Source of the DNA: Akkermansiaceae bacterium
GTDB taxonomy: Bacteria > Verrucomicrobiota > Verrucomicrobiia > Verrucomicrobiales > Akkermansiaceae
Reading direction: 5' to 3'
Length of the DNA stretch: 42,776 nt
NCBI GenBank assembly: GCA_903919975.1
Contig: CAIXKE010000055.1
Location: 1-42,776 of the forward strand
Positions 1 through 8,766 of this stretch are shown one piece after another (positions within the stretch are counted from its first letter, which is position 1; each line of letters starts with the position of its first letter). A program made the position numbers and the translations under genes. The notes below the pieces were generated by a model, which saw nothing but the letters and a program-made list of their open reading frames with translations, searched no databases and had not been told where the DNA came from.

Positions 1-212
1 CACCCGTCTTCCGCGAAGCTCGCCGGACAGTATGTCCGTCATCCAGCAGCGCGCAGAATGCACGCGCTCCGACATGGAGCGCCGGCATGCAGGAGCGCCG
101 ACATTCTGTCGGCTGTCGGACGGGGGACATTCTGTCACCCGTCTTCCGCGAAGCGACACGACGGACAGTATGTCCGTCATCCAGCAGCGCGCAGAATGCA
201 CGCGCTCCGACA
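1..212. repeat. Tandem-spaced intergenic repeat with ACA-N3-TGT palindromes
   Basis: Two near-identical units (1-74 and 136-212) are repeated with a period of about 137 bases. They differ mainly by a short variable stretch after the shared CCGCGAAGC. Each holds a CGGACA-GTA-TGTCCG palindrome (24-38 and 162-176). Two related palindromes, both reading GACATTCTGTC, lie between them (98-112, extended to CCGACA/TGTCGG, and 126-136). The short open frames here run through the repeats in several frames and look like nothing known, so I call no gene. The left unit touches the window edge, so the array may be longer. Confidence 0.75.
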
Positions 213-214
213 AG

Positions 215-254
215 CCGAATCCTTAAAGGCATTGGAATGCATTCCGCGCTCCAA
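215..254 (-). repeat. Short (internally deleted) copy of dispersed palindromic repeat
   Basis: This stretch matches the reverse complement of the outer parts of the element at 42635-42716. It shares CGAATCCTTAAAGGCATTGG, then a GGAATgCATTCCGCG core and CTCCAAT. The inner stem-loop of the full copy is absent, as expected from deletion between two CGCG-containing arms. It is a non-coding, MITE- or REP-like element. Confidence 0.7.
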
Positions 255-340
255 TTGAGGACTCACCTCATTTGCGAGATTTGGTATTAGAGAAAGCTGA
301 AAGTTGTTAGTCATTTTCGGGCGTGGTGCCGAATCGCGCC

Positions 341-859
341 TCAATACTCCTCTTCCTCCTCCATGCCCGGCACAGGCGGAATGATGTCTTCTCGCATGAG
401 CAAACGTTGGAGATCCAGATCGGCTAACAAATCTGCAGGAGTGTTTCGAACGATCGCCGCGTAGGGGATGATCCGGTCCAGCTCGGCGATCGCACAATGG
501 ACCATGGACGAAACGATGTCGGAATCGAAGCGTTCGCGCTCGAAGAGATTCGTGATGCGGAAGACCAGCATCTCGCGGTCGATGTCGTATTCGAATCCGC
601 CGAGTGTGAGAGGCTTGTTAGCGCGGGCGAGCAACTCCAATACCGCCGGCAGATGTTCCTCACCCAGCGTCATCGGAGATTCGGAAATGATGCTGAGCGC
701 ATTCAACTGAGGATATGCCTGGGCGATCAGATCGACCCTCGTGTGATGGGCCTCGAATCCGGCGCGGAGCACGTCGCGGCCCTCGACCAGTTCGCAGTGC
801 CAGCCATTTCCGCCGAAGGTTTCTTCAACCGTGAGAATCTGCCGTGAGTGTGGACGCAT
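341..859 (-). CDS. YbjN-like domain protein (function unknown)
   Basis: A protein of about 172 residues from the ATG at 859; a TTG at 895 could extend it by 12 residues. The centre alternates strands and helices (ALSIISESPMTLGE, GGFEYDIDREMLVFRITNLF) and is followed by a helix with SSMVHCAIAELDRIIP. This layout recalls YbjN / type III secretion chaperone-like domains, which bind partner proteins rather than catalyse. The C-terminus is an acidic tail (MEEEEEY). No signal peptide or membrane segment is visible. The family call rests on fold-like pattern only and is tentative. It is the last gene of a leftward run with the TauE-like exporter upstream. Confidence 0.6.
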   Translation of the reverse strand: MRPHSRQILTVEETFGGNGWHCELVEGRDVLRAGFEAHHTRVDLIAQAYPQLNALSIISESPMTLGEEHLPAVLELLARANKPLTLGGFEYDIDREMLVFRITNLFERERFDSDIVSSMVHCAIAELDRIIPYAAIVRNTPADLLADLDLQRLLMREDIIPPVPGMEEEEEY

Positions 860-925
860 GGCCGAACCATGAATTCCTGGATGCCGAATGAACAATGATT
901 TTCTGGATTCGTCGCATTCGCCCGA

Positions 926-1666
926 TCAAATCACCGCGAATTTCACCGCGGCGGTGGCCAAGACCAGCGCCAAGCAGCGCCGGAGCAGGATCGGCGGTGC
1001 CTTGCGGCTGCCCCAGAAAGCGCCGATCACCCCGCCGATCATGACGCCCGGCAGCAGCCAATACGCGAGCGATGGCACTTCACCACCCCGCACCGAAAAG
1101 CCAAGCAATCCGGAAATCGAGTTCACCAGGATAAACGCGGCCGAGATGGCGGCGGCGGTTTTTGTATCCGCCCAGCGAAATAGAATCAGTAGCGGCGTTA
1201 GAAAAACTCCACCGCCGATCCCTACGAGTCCTGAGAGGAATCCGAGTCCGCATCCCAGCAGCGCCGCTCCCCATGGCGGAAGCCGGCGGGGTTCCACATC
1301 CACCGGTTTTTTCAGAAATGCCAATTGCCAAGCCGCAAATAACAACGCACCGGCCAGAATGGTTTTAAAAATCGGATCGGAAACCTGCAACCAACCACCC
1401 AGAAACGCCGCAGGAATCGACGCCAAAGCCAAGGGCCAGAACAATTTTCCCCGCCAATGCCCGGCCTTGCAGAAAAACCACACGGCCAATGCCGACACGA
1501 AAATATTCAGCACCAGCGCCGTGGGTTTCATCATCACCGGCGCGATCCCCGCAAATCCCATCGCCGCCAAATACGCCGATGCCCCGCCGTGGCCAACGCA
1601 TGAATACAACGCCGCCGCGAGTAGACAGGCGACCGCAAGAATGGCGAGTTCGTTAGGTGTGGGCAT
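926..1666 (-). CDS. Sulfite exporter TauE/SafE family membrane protein
   Basis: A 246-residue, very hydrophobic protein with about seven to eight predicted membrane spans. It has the two glycine-rich repeats typical of TauE/SafE (DUF81) proteins: GHGGASAYLAAMGF after helix 1 and GFLSGLVGIGGGVFLTPLL in the middle. The family moves sulfur-containing or organic anions across the inner membrane; the substrate cannot be read from sequence. The start is the ATG at 1666. It ends just before the YbjN-like gene and follows two small membrane-protein genes on the same strand, which may form one transcription unit. Confidence 0.88.
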   Translation of the reverse strand: MPTPNELAILAVACLLAAALYSCVGHGGASAYLAAMGFAGIAPVMMKPTALVLNIFVSALAVWFFCKAGHWRGKLFWPLALASIPAAFLGGWLQVSDPIFKTILAGALLFAAWQLAFLKKPVDVEPRRLPPWGAALLGCGLGFLSGLVGIGGGVFLTPLLILFRWADTKTAAAISAAFILVNSISGLLGFSVRGGEVPSLAYWLLPGVMIGGVIGAFWGSRKAPPILLRRCLALVLATAAVKFAVI

Positions 1667-1670
1667 GGTT

Positions 1671-2153
1671 TTAACTCCGGCCGGATTGCGTGCGCCCGAT
1701 CACCGCCTTGGCGAGTAATTCCCGCCGATCCTTGCGAATCGGCCTGAGCGAAAGATGAATGCCGGAGGTTTTCTCCGCATCGCGATGCAGCGTGAGCCGG
1801 GTCAGCGTCGTGTTCACTTCGGCCGTATCCACTTCCTGCCAGACGACCAATTGCATCCCCGTCATCGGCCGGAAAAACGGGAAAATCTCAATCCCCAAGG
1901 GCGATAAAATCAGGTAAGCATGGCGCGTCAGCCGCACCGCCAACCAAGCCGCAAACCCCGCCAAAACCGCCGGCAGCATGGCCCATGCCAAATGCGGTAA
2001 TTCAGGATTCACGTTCCGATACAGCGAAGTCGCCACCAATGTCACCGCCATCGCGGTGCACATAGCGGACAACAGCCAAAAAAGCGTCGCCTGTCCGGCT
2101 CGCGTGAAACGCAGTTCTTTTTCCGGTGATTGAACCTTCCCTGCCATCGCCAT
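1671..2153 (-). CDS. Two-span membrane protein with PH-like tail, unknown
   Basis: A 160-residue protein with two membrane helices (roughly residues 23-45 and 58-75). A soluble C-terminal part follows, of alternating strands (LILSPLGIEIFPFF, MQLVVWQEVDTAEV, THLTLHR-like), resembling bacterial PH-like domains in small membrane proteins. I recognise no specific family. Its ATG (2151-2153) directly abuts the TAA stop of the upstream gene (2154-2156), so the two are almost certainly co-translated. No catalytic motif is visible. Confidence 0.65.
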   Translation of the reverse strand: MAMAGKVQSPEKELRFTRAGQATLFWLLSAMCTAMAVTLVATSLYRNVNPELPHLAWAMLPAVLAGFAAWLAVRLTRHAYLILSPLGIEIFPFFRPMTGMQLVVWQEVDTAEVNTTLTRLTLHRDAEKTSGIHLSLRPIRKDRRELLAKAVIGRTQSGRS

Positions 2154-2705
2154 TTACGCGTCCCCGCTTCGAGCGTCCTTGAGTTCATTTTCCAATCGCT
2201 CCGCCAAATCGCTTTTGCCGGTCGCCTTCGCCAACTCCAACCGTAACACCAAAGTCTCCGGCCGTTTCAACTCAGCTTCAGACATCTCGCCGATCGAATC
2301 CGCCGCCGCCTGAAAATCCCCGATCGCCAGAGCCCCTTCCACCTGCGTCAGCAAGGTCGGCGTCTCACCGGGCAATGGCTTCTCTCGGTAAACCGCCCAT
2401 GTTGCGTGCTCCGGAAGATCGGTCGGCACATCCGGCCCGTCCAGTTGTTCCAAATACACCAATTCATCGCCATCCCGGCTCTGACGCCAAGAATTCAGCG
2501 CCACCACCACCGTCAGCCCGATACAAATAAACGAAGCTTCCATGAAAAATGGCGTCGTCAGCACCCCGACCATCGTCCCGACCCACTCGCCCAACAAACC
2601 GGGCAAATATCCCCAACCGAGCAAACACCCACACACCGTAAGAGCCAAAACCAAGATAATGGCCGCTCCCACAGCGATCTGCTTTGCCCGGGGATCTTCG
2701 TTCAT
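2154..2705 (-). CDS. Membrane protein with short TPR-like soluble tail
   Basis: About 183 residues from the ATG at 2705; an ATG at 2714 and a TTG at 2753 are alternatives. Two hydrophobic segments (about residues 8-33 and 50-70) precede a cytosolic part whose end (VEGALAIGDFQAAADSIGEMSEAELKRPETLVLRLELAKATG) looks like one or two tetratricopeptide-type helix pairs. It is the first gene of the leftward run and abuts the next gene at TAA/ATG. The two small membrane proteins probably act together, but their role is unknown. Confidence 0.65.
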   Translation of the reverse strand: MNEDPRAKQIAVGAAIILVLALTVCGCLLGWGYLPGLLGEWVGTMVGVLTTPFFMEASFICIGLTVVVALNSWRQSRDGDELVYLEQLDGPDVPTDLPEHATWAVYREKPLPGETPTLLTQVEGALAIGDFQAAADSIGEMSEAELKRPETLVLRLELAKATGKSDLAERLENELKDARSGDA

Positions 2706-2834
2706 TCGCGTCATGTCCGGCTGCAAGCTACCTGCAAACTGCCAAATCCCCAACCCTTGAAATGAGAAGTTTTCTCGCCGCCTCCCACTCTTCGCTCTTG
2801 GCTCATCGGCCTTTGCTCCCTAAACCCCCCGGTC

Positions 2835-4226
2835 ATGCGTCTATTTGATACGTTGACCCGGACCGAACGCGAACTGCGCCCCATCGATGGCCAGACCTTC
2901 CGTTTCTATTGCTGCGGACCCACCGTGTATGGCCCGGCGCACATCGGAAACTTCCGCACCTTCGTGCTTCAGGACGTCCTGCGCCGCACGCTCGAAACCG
3001 GCGGCACCCGCACCCTCCACGTCCGCAACATCACCGACGTGGACGATAAAACGATCCGCGATTCCCAAAAAGCCGGCCAATCGCTCACCGACTTCACCGC
3101 CGCTTGGACCGCGAAATTCCACACCGATTGCGAAAAACTCGGCCTGCTCGCGCCGCACATCGAGCCCAGCGCCGTCGAACACATCCCGCAACAAATCGCC
3201 ATGATCGAGGCGCTCATCGCCAAAGGCCACGCCTACGCGTCCGATGACGGCTCGGTCTATTTCAAAATCTCCTCTTTCCCCGGCTACGGCAAACTCTCCC
3301 ACCTCGACGAACGCGAACTCGATCTCGGGAAAACCCAAAACGCCCGCGCCAACGCTGACGAATACGAAAAGGACAGCGTCTCCGATTTCGTCCTCTGGAA
3401 ATCCCGCCGCCCGGAAGATGGCGAAAATTTCTGGCCCTCCCCGTGGGGCGATGGGCGACCCGGCTGGCACCTCGAATGCTCGGCGATGATCCAGGAATAC
3501 CTCGGCGATACCTTCGACCTCCACTCCGGCGGCGTGGACCTCGTTTTCCCGCACCATGAAAATGAAATCGCCCAAAGCGCCTGCGCCTGCGGTGGCCACT
3601 TCGCCGAACATTGGTTTCACATCACTCACTTGTTAGTCGATGGCGGGAAAATGTCGAAATCGCTCGGCAATCTTTACACGCTCGCCGACCTCGAAGCCCG
3701 CGGTTTCACCCCGATGGAAGTCCGCTACGTGCTCATTGGCGGCCATTACCGCAAGCAACTCAACTTCACCCTCGAATCCCTCTCCGCCGCCCGCGAAGCA
3801 CTCGCGAAACTCGCCAAAGGCGCCCGCCAACTGGCGTCCAACATGGGCACCGATACAGCTCTGGATTCGGTCGGCTTCGGCCCGTTCCAAGCCGCATGGG
3901 ACAGCCTCAACAACGACCTCAACACCCCAGCCGCCCTCGGCGGACTCTTCACCGGCCTGCGCACTGCCGCCAGCCTAACCGGAAAAGACGCCGCTGCCGC
4001 GCTCGCCGGATTCAACCGCATCCTCCGCGCCCTCGGCCTGACATTGCCCGAGGAAACCGAAGTCGAAATCCCCGAGGAAATCCGCGCCCTCGCTGAAACC
4101 CGCTGGCAAGCCCGCCTTGCAAAAAATTGGGCCGAATCCGACACCCTCCGCGCCCAACTCGCCAACCAAGGCTGGCTCATGAAGGACGGCAAGGAAGACT
4201 ACACGCTTGAGCCAAATAAGGAGTGA
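2835..4226 (+). CDS. cysS: Cysteinyl-tRNA synthetase
   Basis: A 463-residue class I aminoacyl-tRNA synthetase that charges tRNA-Cys in the cytoplasm. The zinc-binding and ATP-binding start is seen as YCCGPTVYGPAHIGN (Cys27; HIGN at residues 36-39). Further zinc ligands lie in WHLECSAM and in the FPHHENE stretch. The KMSKS loop is at residues 272-276. The length fits the family (about 460). The ATG at 2835 places the Rossmann start at the expected distance. It stands alone, divergent from the leftward membrane-protein genes. Confidence 0.97.
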   Translation: MRLFDTLTRTERELRPIDGQTFRFYCCGPTVYGPAHIGNFRTFVLQDVLRRTLETGGTRTLHVRNITDVDDKTIRDSQKAGQSLTDFTAAWTAKFHTDCEKLGLLAPHIEPSAVEHIPQQIAMIEALIAKGHAYASDDGSVYFKISSFPGYGKLSHLDERELDLGKTQNARANADEYEKDSVSDFVLWKSRRPEDGENFWPSPWGDGRPGWHLECSAMIQEYLGDTFDLHSGGVDLVFPHHENEIAQSACACGGHFAEHWFHITHLLVDGGKMSKSLGNLYTLADLEARGFTPMEVRYVLIGGHYRKQLNFTLESLSAAREALAKLAKGARQLASNMGTDTALDSVGFGPFQAAWDSLNNDLNTPAALGGLFTGLRTAASLTGKDAAAALAGFNRILRALGLTLPEETEVEIPEEIRALAETRWQARLAKNWAESDTLRAQLANQGWLMKDGKEDYTLEPNKE

Positions 4227-4371
4227 CGACTTTACGGTCGTTTCTTCCCCGAAAGAGTAAAAAAACTCCCATGAATCTAACGAAAAAACATGTGCGCTGG
4301 ATCATAATAATCCCCCGAAGGAAAATGTATGGCGGCTTTCCAGCCAACCGAGGCTTGCGCGACCGCGTTCA

Positions 4372-4740
4372 TTGGCCCTCACGTCGGCTGATCTGAATGG
4401 CGAGAGGTTGCTGTTGTATGATCGCGAGCAATCTCCGGATTACTGGGACCGTGTGACGGCGTATTTTAAGGAATATAAAATCCAGGTGGAAATCGCTGGC
4501 GAATTTGATGGGATTTCCAGTCTCGCCGCCGCGGTGGAAGCGAATTTGGGATGCGCCATCATTGCCGAGACCTCCCGGCTGGTGAGAGATGATGACATGC
4601 GCGTCCTAACACGACTAATTCATCCGCAACCCGCCCCCATCGTCATTTCCGCCGGGGGGCTGGCACGCGATACACCGCCGCCGCATGTGCTGGTATTCAT
4701 CGAAGAAATGAAGCTCCAAGGGAAGCTTTCAGCACGCTGA
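4372..4740 (+). pseudogene. LysR-type regulator, C-terminal remnant
   Basis: About 122 codons that resemble the second half of a LysR substrate-binding domain (GERLLLYDRE, EIAGEFDGISSLAAAVEANLGCAIIAE, and a final helix HVLVFIEEM). The N-terminal helix-turn-helix and first effector subdomain are missing. The only in-frame start is a TTG at 4372, and the 145 bases upstream hold no LysR sequence. Without a DNA-binding domain it cannot work as a normal regulator, so I treat it as a 5'-deleted pseudogene. It runs convergent to the methyltransferase gene. Confidence 0.7.
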
Positions 4741-4751
4741 CTTCAATCGGA

Positions 4752-5726
4752 TCACTTCATCGCCAGCAGCGCGAATTCCTTGTGATGCACGCTGAGTTGT
4801 TGCAGGCGGATGGTTTTGAAACCCATGCCACGCAACGCGGTAAACCATGTTTGCTTGTCCGCAACCTGCTCGATTTCCGTTAGTTTCAAGGTGATCAACA
4901 CCCCACGGATCGACGGAGCCATCGCCTTGAAACGAGCGCACTCCTTGAGCACCACCTCCGGTGATTGGTTCATATCGGACATGAACCAAGTCACCCCCTG
5001 GCCGAGATCGCGTTTGCTGGCGAGTGCCGCCGGCTTGCGGCAATGATAGAACCACGGTCGATTGGATGGAGCTTCCTGACGATTTTGGATGGTGGATGTT
5101 AGGACGACCTCCGCCATTTTCGCCGGGTCCACACCGATGACCGAGATCCCGCGTTGCAGAAGTGCCAGCACCACCCCGCCGGGCGCACAGCCGAGCTCCA
5201 CGACGATGTCCTTTTCCGTGAATTCCAGATCAAAAAACCGCACGGCCTCCTCAAGTTTCAACCACGCCCGCGACGGTGAATCCGCCGCCATCACGATCCC
5301 GGAATCTCCCGCTGGATGGGGACTCAAAAATGGAGCGTGTCGGTGCAGACCGGCCCAAAATTCCGTAGGCCCTAACTCGACAACTGTGCCGATGATTTCC
5401 CCGACCTCCGGCTGGCCATCGCCCGCCACGCCCTGCATTTTCCGTTCGAAATACCGGGCGTGATGAATCTTGTGCTCAGCCACCAACCGCTCCGCCTCCT
5501 CCCGTGTCGATGTTTTCCCGAGCGAAAGACAGAGCCGCCGCGCGCACGCGATTTTGACGTCCAACGAGTGCAAGGAAAATACGGCATCCGCTTTAAACGT
5601 CACAAATCCTCGTCGCTGATAGCCGGACCGCCAGCCCAAAGCCATCATCTCCGCTTCCAGCTTGAGCGCCTTTTCGGACCCCGGATTGCAGAGGGCGAAA
5701 ACATAATCGGATTGGTGGTCTGGCAT
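4752..5726 (-). CDS. RlmM-like FtsJ-fold rRNA 2'-O-methyltransferase
   Basis: A 324-residue protein. The N-terminal 100 residues look like a THUMP-type RNA-binding part. The rest is an FtsJ-type Rossmann methyltransferase with the SAM motif VELGCAPGGVV, an acidic VIGVDP strand, a catalytic-type Asp in FMSDMN, a Lys in LITLKL, and a C-terminal LSVHHKEF stretch that mirrors the LFHDRDE end of RlmM. RlmM methylates the ribose of a cytidine in 23S rRNA using SAM. It is shorter than E. coli RlmM (366 residues) and may modify a different site. Confidence 0.82.
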   Translation of the reverse strand: MPDHQSDYVFALCNPGSEKALKLEAEMMALGWRSGYQRRGFVTFKADAVFSLHSLDVKIACARRLCLSLGKTSTREEAERLVAEHKIHHARYFERKMQGVAGDGQPEVGEIIGTVVELGPTEFWAGLHRHAPFLSPHPAGDSGIVMAADSPSRAWLKLEEAVRFFDLEFTEKDIVVELGCAPGGVVLALLQRGISVIGVDPAKMAEVVLTSTIQNRQEAPSNRPWFYHCRKPAALASKRDLGQGVTWFMSDMNQSPEVVLKECARFKAMAPSIRGVLITLKLTEIEQVADKQTWFTALRGMGFKTIRLQQLSVHHKEFALLAMK

Positions 5727-5855
5727 CTATTTATTCAGGAGAGGCGGTTTTTTAAACTCGGTTGAGACGGTTGTCACGGATGAAGAAGAGTTTGAAGCCT
5801 GGAGAGCATCGAGATTTTGTGCTTTCTCAGATGGAGGCGCGGAGATACCCACGGC

Positions 5856-7109
5856 ATGTTGATGAACGACCTGTCCCATACTCTCGATCTTGCGGTCATC
5901 GGCGGTGGCGCGTCCGGGTTTTTCACAGCCTTGCGTTATGCGGAAATGGCGGCCGGGAAACACGTCGCCATATTTGAGAAGAGCTCGCATTTCCTCCAAA
6001 AAGTAAGGATTTCCGGTGGCGGTCGCTGCAATGTGACGCATGCGTGCTTCGATCCTGCGGAGTTATCGAAACATTACCCGCGTGGTGCCCGCGAATTGCA
6101 CGCGGCATTCTATCATTGGCAACCGCAAGATACCATCGAGTGGTTTGCGCGTTACGGTGTCACTCTCAAGGCGGAGCCGGATGGACGGATGTTTCCCGTG
6201 ACCGATTCCTCCGCCACGATCATCGATTGTTTTCTCGAGCGTGCCCGCCAACACAAGATTCCATTGTTAGTAAACCATGCGCTCATCGGCATCAAGCGGC
6301 TGGAAAATGACGGAGGCTTCGAACTGACATTCGATCACCACGCGGAACCGATCACCGCACGCGCAGTCTGCATCGCCACCGGATCGCTCAAAGACAGCCC
6401 GTTGTTGAATCAGTTGAAGCGCCTAGAACAAACCATCGAGCCGCTGGTGCCCTCGCTTTTCGCCTTCAACGTGACGGATCCGCGCATCGCCGGATTGGCG
6501 GGACTCTCGCATCCGCAGGTCGCTATTCGCCGGGAGGGATCGCAAGCAGCACGGCAAGGCCCGTTGCTCATTACGCACCGCGGTTTCAGTGGTCCGGCCG
6601 TCCTACGGCTCTCCGCATGGGAGGCGCGGGCGATGGCGGAAACCAAGCATCATTTCCCGTTCGTCATCGACTGGCTGCCGGAAATGGACATGGAATCGCT
6701 GAAAGCGCGCTTCGCGGATATCCGACAAAACCAAGGCGCAAAACTCGTGCGTAATACCCCAATCCCGCCCATACCCCGGCGGCTTTGGGAGCGTATCGTT
6801 TCCTGCTGCGGTATCGAAGATCCAATGACCTGGGGCCAACTATCAAAACCAGCGACACAATCATTGTTAGAAGGTTTGAAGTCCGCTCGTTTTGAAGCTA
6901 ATGGCAAGACGACCAACAAGGATGAGTTCGTCACTTGCGGCGGCATCAGCAGACAAACCATCAACTTCAAAACGATGGAAAGCCGCAAGGTGCCCGGCCT
7001 TTATTTCACCGGCGAGTGCATTGATATCGATGGCATCACCGGCGGCTTTAATTTCCAAGCCGCCTGGACCACCGCCCACCTCGCCGCCTCAGCCATCGCC
7101 CGGCGCTGA
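5856..7109 (+). CDS. HI0933/YhiN-family FAD-dependent oxidoreductase
   Basis: About 417 residues from the ATG at 5856, which has a GGAG 11 bases upstream; the ATG at 5862 is also possible. A dinucleotide-binding motif (AVIGGGASGFFTA) lies at the start. It is followed by the family signature KVRISGGGRCNVTH and by the C-terminal FAD site TGECIDIDGITGGFNFQAA. HI0933-like proteins bind FAD tightly, and their physiological substrate is not settled. The 3' end overlaps the convergent DUF6172 gene by 21 bases. Confidence 0.92.
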   Translation: MLMNDLSHTLDLAVIGGGASGFFTALRYAEMAAGKHVAIFEKSSHFLQKVRISGGGRCNVTHACFDPAELSKHYPRGARELHAAFYHWQPQDTIEWFARYGVTLKAEPDGRMFPVTDSSATIIDCFLERARQHKIPLLVNHALIGIKRLENDGGFELTFDHHAEPITARAVCIATGSLKDSPLLNQLKRLEQTIEPLVPSLFAFNVTDPRIAGLAGLSHPQVAIRREGSQAARQGPLLITHRGFSGPAVLRLSAWEARAMAETKHHFPFVIDWLPEMDMESLKARFADIRQNQGAKLVRNTPIPPIPRRLWERIVSCCGIEDPMTWGQLSKPATQSLLEGLKSARFEANGKTTNKDEFVTCGGISRQTINFKTMESRKVPGLYFTGECIDIDGITGGFNFQAAWTTAHLAASAIARR

Positions 7110-7400
7110 AGTCTCGCCCTTGCTCGTCCGGTGGCCGGGCTTGGCGAGGATTTCGATATACACCGCGCCACATTGTTTCTCCGCCGCCTGATCGATGGCG
7201 GGGATGATTTGCTCGACGTGTTTCACCTCGGGTGCGGCTTCTCCCAGACCGACTTTGCAATCGAAATCCCAGAAATCCACGCCTTCGGGCAGCGCCTTGC
7301 GGCGTTCGCGTTTCACGTATTTCCGCACATCGTTCTTGATGGCTTCGATCACGCGCGGCGGTTGGTGCCCCGGCACTTCGAGGGAAAAAATCTTTTTCAT
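7089..7400 (-). CDS. DUF6172 family protein
   Basis: A 103-residue soluble protein with the conserved pattern of this small family: a basic helix KNDVRKYVKRERRKALPEG, then VDFWDFDCKVG, a helix around IIPAIDQAAE and the ending VYIEILAKPGHR. No enzyme motif is present and the function is unknown. Start ATG at 7400. It lies between the convergent flavoprotein gene and lpxB on the same strand, and may share the lpxB transcript. Confidence 0.85.
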   Translation of the reverse strand: MKKIFSLEVPGHQPPRVIEAIKNDVRKYVKRERRKALPEGVDFWDFDCKVGLGEAAPEVKHVEQIIPAIDQAAEKQCGAVYIEILAKPGHRTSKGETSAPGDG

Positions 7401-7463
7401 GTCGGCTGCTTGTGCCCGGCGGCGGGGCGTTTGTCTAGGCGGGAGAATGGATGGTTCGTGTTA

Positions 7464-8609
7464 TCATCCCGCTTCGCCAGTGCCCGTCAACCAACCGGCC
7501 ACCACGCGGGCGGCGCGTTCATGAGCGCCGGACCCACCGAGTTTGGCCGTGGTTTCCGCAAGGCGCACCTGAAGATTCACGCGTTTTTCCGGGGATTGAA
7601 GGAAATCCTTCAGGGCATCGGAAACCGCGTCCGCATCGGCATCGGCTTGGATGAATTCCCGGACCACTTCCTCACCCGCCAGAATGTTGACGATGCCGAT
7701 GTATTTGATTTTCACTAACAACTTCGCCATTAGGTAAGTCAGCGGCGCGACCCGATAGACCAAACAATAAGGCAAGCCGAAATAGGCAGCCTCCAAGGTG
7801 GCGGTGCCGCTGGCGATCACCGCACAACACGCCCGCTGCATCAGCGAGTGGCTCTCACCGGTATTCACTTGGATCAGATCCGCCGCTCCGGCCTCAGCCA
7901 TTAAGCTGCGGATCTGCGCGGCAAGCTTCGCAGAGGCGGCCGGCACCTCGAATGTTAGATCGTTACGCCAGGATTTCAGGCGCTTCGCCGTCTCGATCAT
8001 CATCGGGAAAAGACTGGCGACCTCGCGCTCGCGGCTTCCCGGAAACAAGCCTACCAAATTCTCAACCCGCGTCTCACCGGCCATCAGCTTTTCCGACAGT
8101 TCGTCCACCAACGGGTGCCCGGCAAACGTGGTTTTTAATCCCGCATTCTGAAAAATCGGCTGCTCGAAGGGAAATAAACACAGCATTTCATCGAGCAGGT
8201 GCACCATCTTCGGAATGCGCCCCTTATTCCATGCCCAGACTTGCGGGCTCACGTAATACACAATGCGTGTCTCCGGGCATTCGCGCTTCACCGCCTCGGC
8301 GAAGCGCAGGTTGAAACCCGGGTAATCGATCAACAACAGCACGTCCGGCCGGTATTCCTTGAGCTCCGCAAGCATTCGCGCGAAACGCTCTTTGAACCAC
8401 CCATAGCGCTTCAAAACCTCCCAGACGCCCATCACCGCCGCGTCTTCCACCCAGTCGCACAGCCCGTGACCGGCGATTTCCGCCATTTTGGGGCCACCCA
8501 CGCCATGAATCTCCAATGCTGGCACCATCGGCTTCAAGGCGCGCAACAATCCCGCCCCGTGAGCATCCCCACTCAGCTCTCCAGCCACCACATACAGACG
8601 TTTCGACAT
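7464..8609 (-). CDS. lpxB: Lipid-A-disaccharide synthase
   Basis: A 381-residue GT19 glycosyltransferase that joins UDP-diacylglucosamine and lipid X in lipid A synthesis at the inner membrane. Features seen: the start LYVVAGELSGDAHGA, the LLIDYPGFNLRFA segment, YYVSPQVWAWNKGRI, GLFPGSREREV, and the C-terminal donor-binding stretch SGTATLEAAYFGLPY ... VYRVAPLTYLMAKLLVK ... VNILAGEEVVREFIQ. The frame stays open to 8852, but homology supports the ATG at 8609. It is divergent from the TPR gene, and the 157 bases between presumably hold both promoters. It proves a Gram-negative envelope. Confidence 0.96.
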   Translation of the reverse strand: MSKRLYVVAGELSGDAHGAGLLRALKPMVPALEIHGVGGPKMAEIAGHGLCDWVEDAAVMGVWEVLKRYGWFKERFARMLAELKEYRPDVLLLIDYPGFNLRFAEAVKRECPETRIVYYVSPQVWAWNKGRIPKMVHLLDEMLCLFPFEQPIFQNAGLKTTFAGHPLVDELSEKLMAGETRVENLVGLFPGSREREVASLFPMMIETAKRLKSWRNDLTFEVPAASAKLAAQIRSLMAEAGAADLIQVNTGESHSLMQRACCAVIASGTATLEAAYFGLPYCLVYRVAPLTYLMAKLLVKIKYIGIVNILAGEEVVREFIQADADADAVSDALKDFLQSPEKRVNLQVRLAETTAKLGGSGAHERAARVVAGWLTGTGEAG

Positions 8610-8766
8610 GCCCGAGCAGGCTAGAGGCCGCCCCGCGCTCTGGCCATGAAAAACACCGCCGGTTTCCCCTAATATCGTGAAAATCGCACTCATGCGGACT
8701 TCCGCATTGATTTTGCCGCTGCCGCCGCTTTGATCGCGTTCCCGCAGTTCCGCTGCATCACCTGTC

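Noticed and set aside
1-212. CRISPR array
   Set aside because: Only two long units with a period of about 137 bases, no spacers of equal length, and no cas genes in the window.
32-290. Several overlapping small open frames in the left-end repeats
   Set aside because: They run through the repeated units in three frames with repeated peptide pieces, no ribosome site and no homology; they follow from the repeat.
2841-3629. Long open frame opposite cysS
   Set aside because: It is the shadow of the strongly biased cysS codons on the other strand; no homology, and cysS is certain.
4226-4250. Terminator hairpin behind cysS (ACGAC/GTCGT then TTTCTT)
   Set aside because: Only five pairs and a broken T run; too weak to list as a feature.
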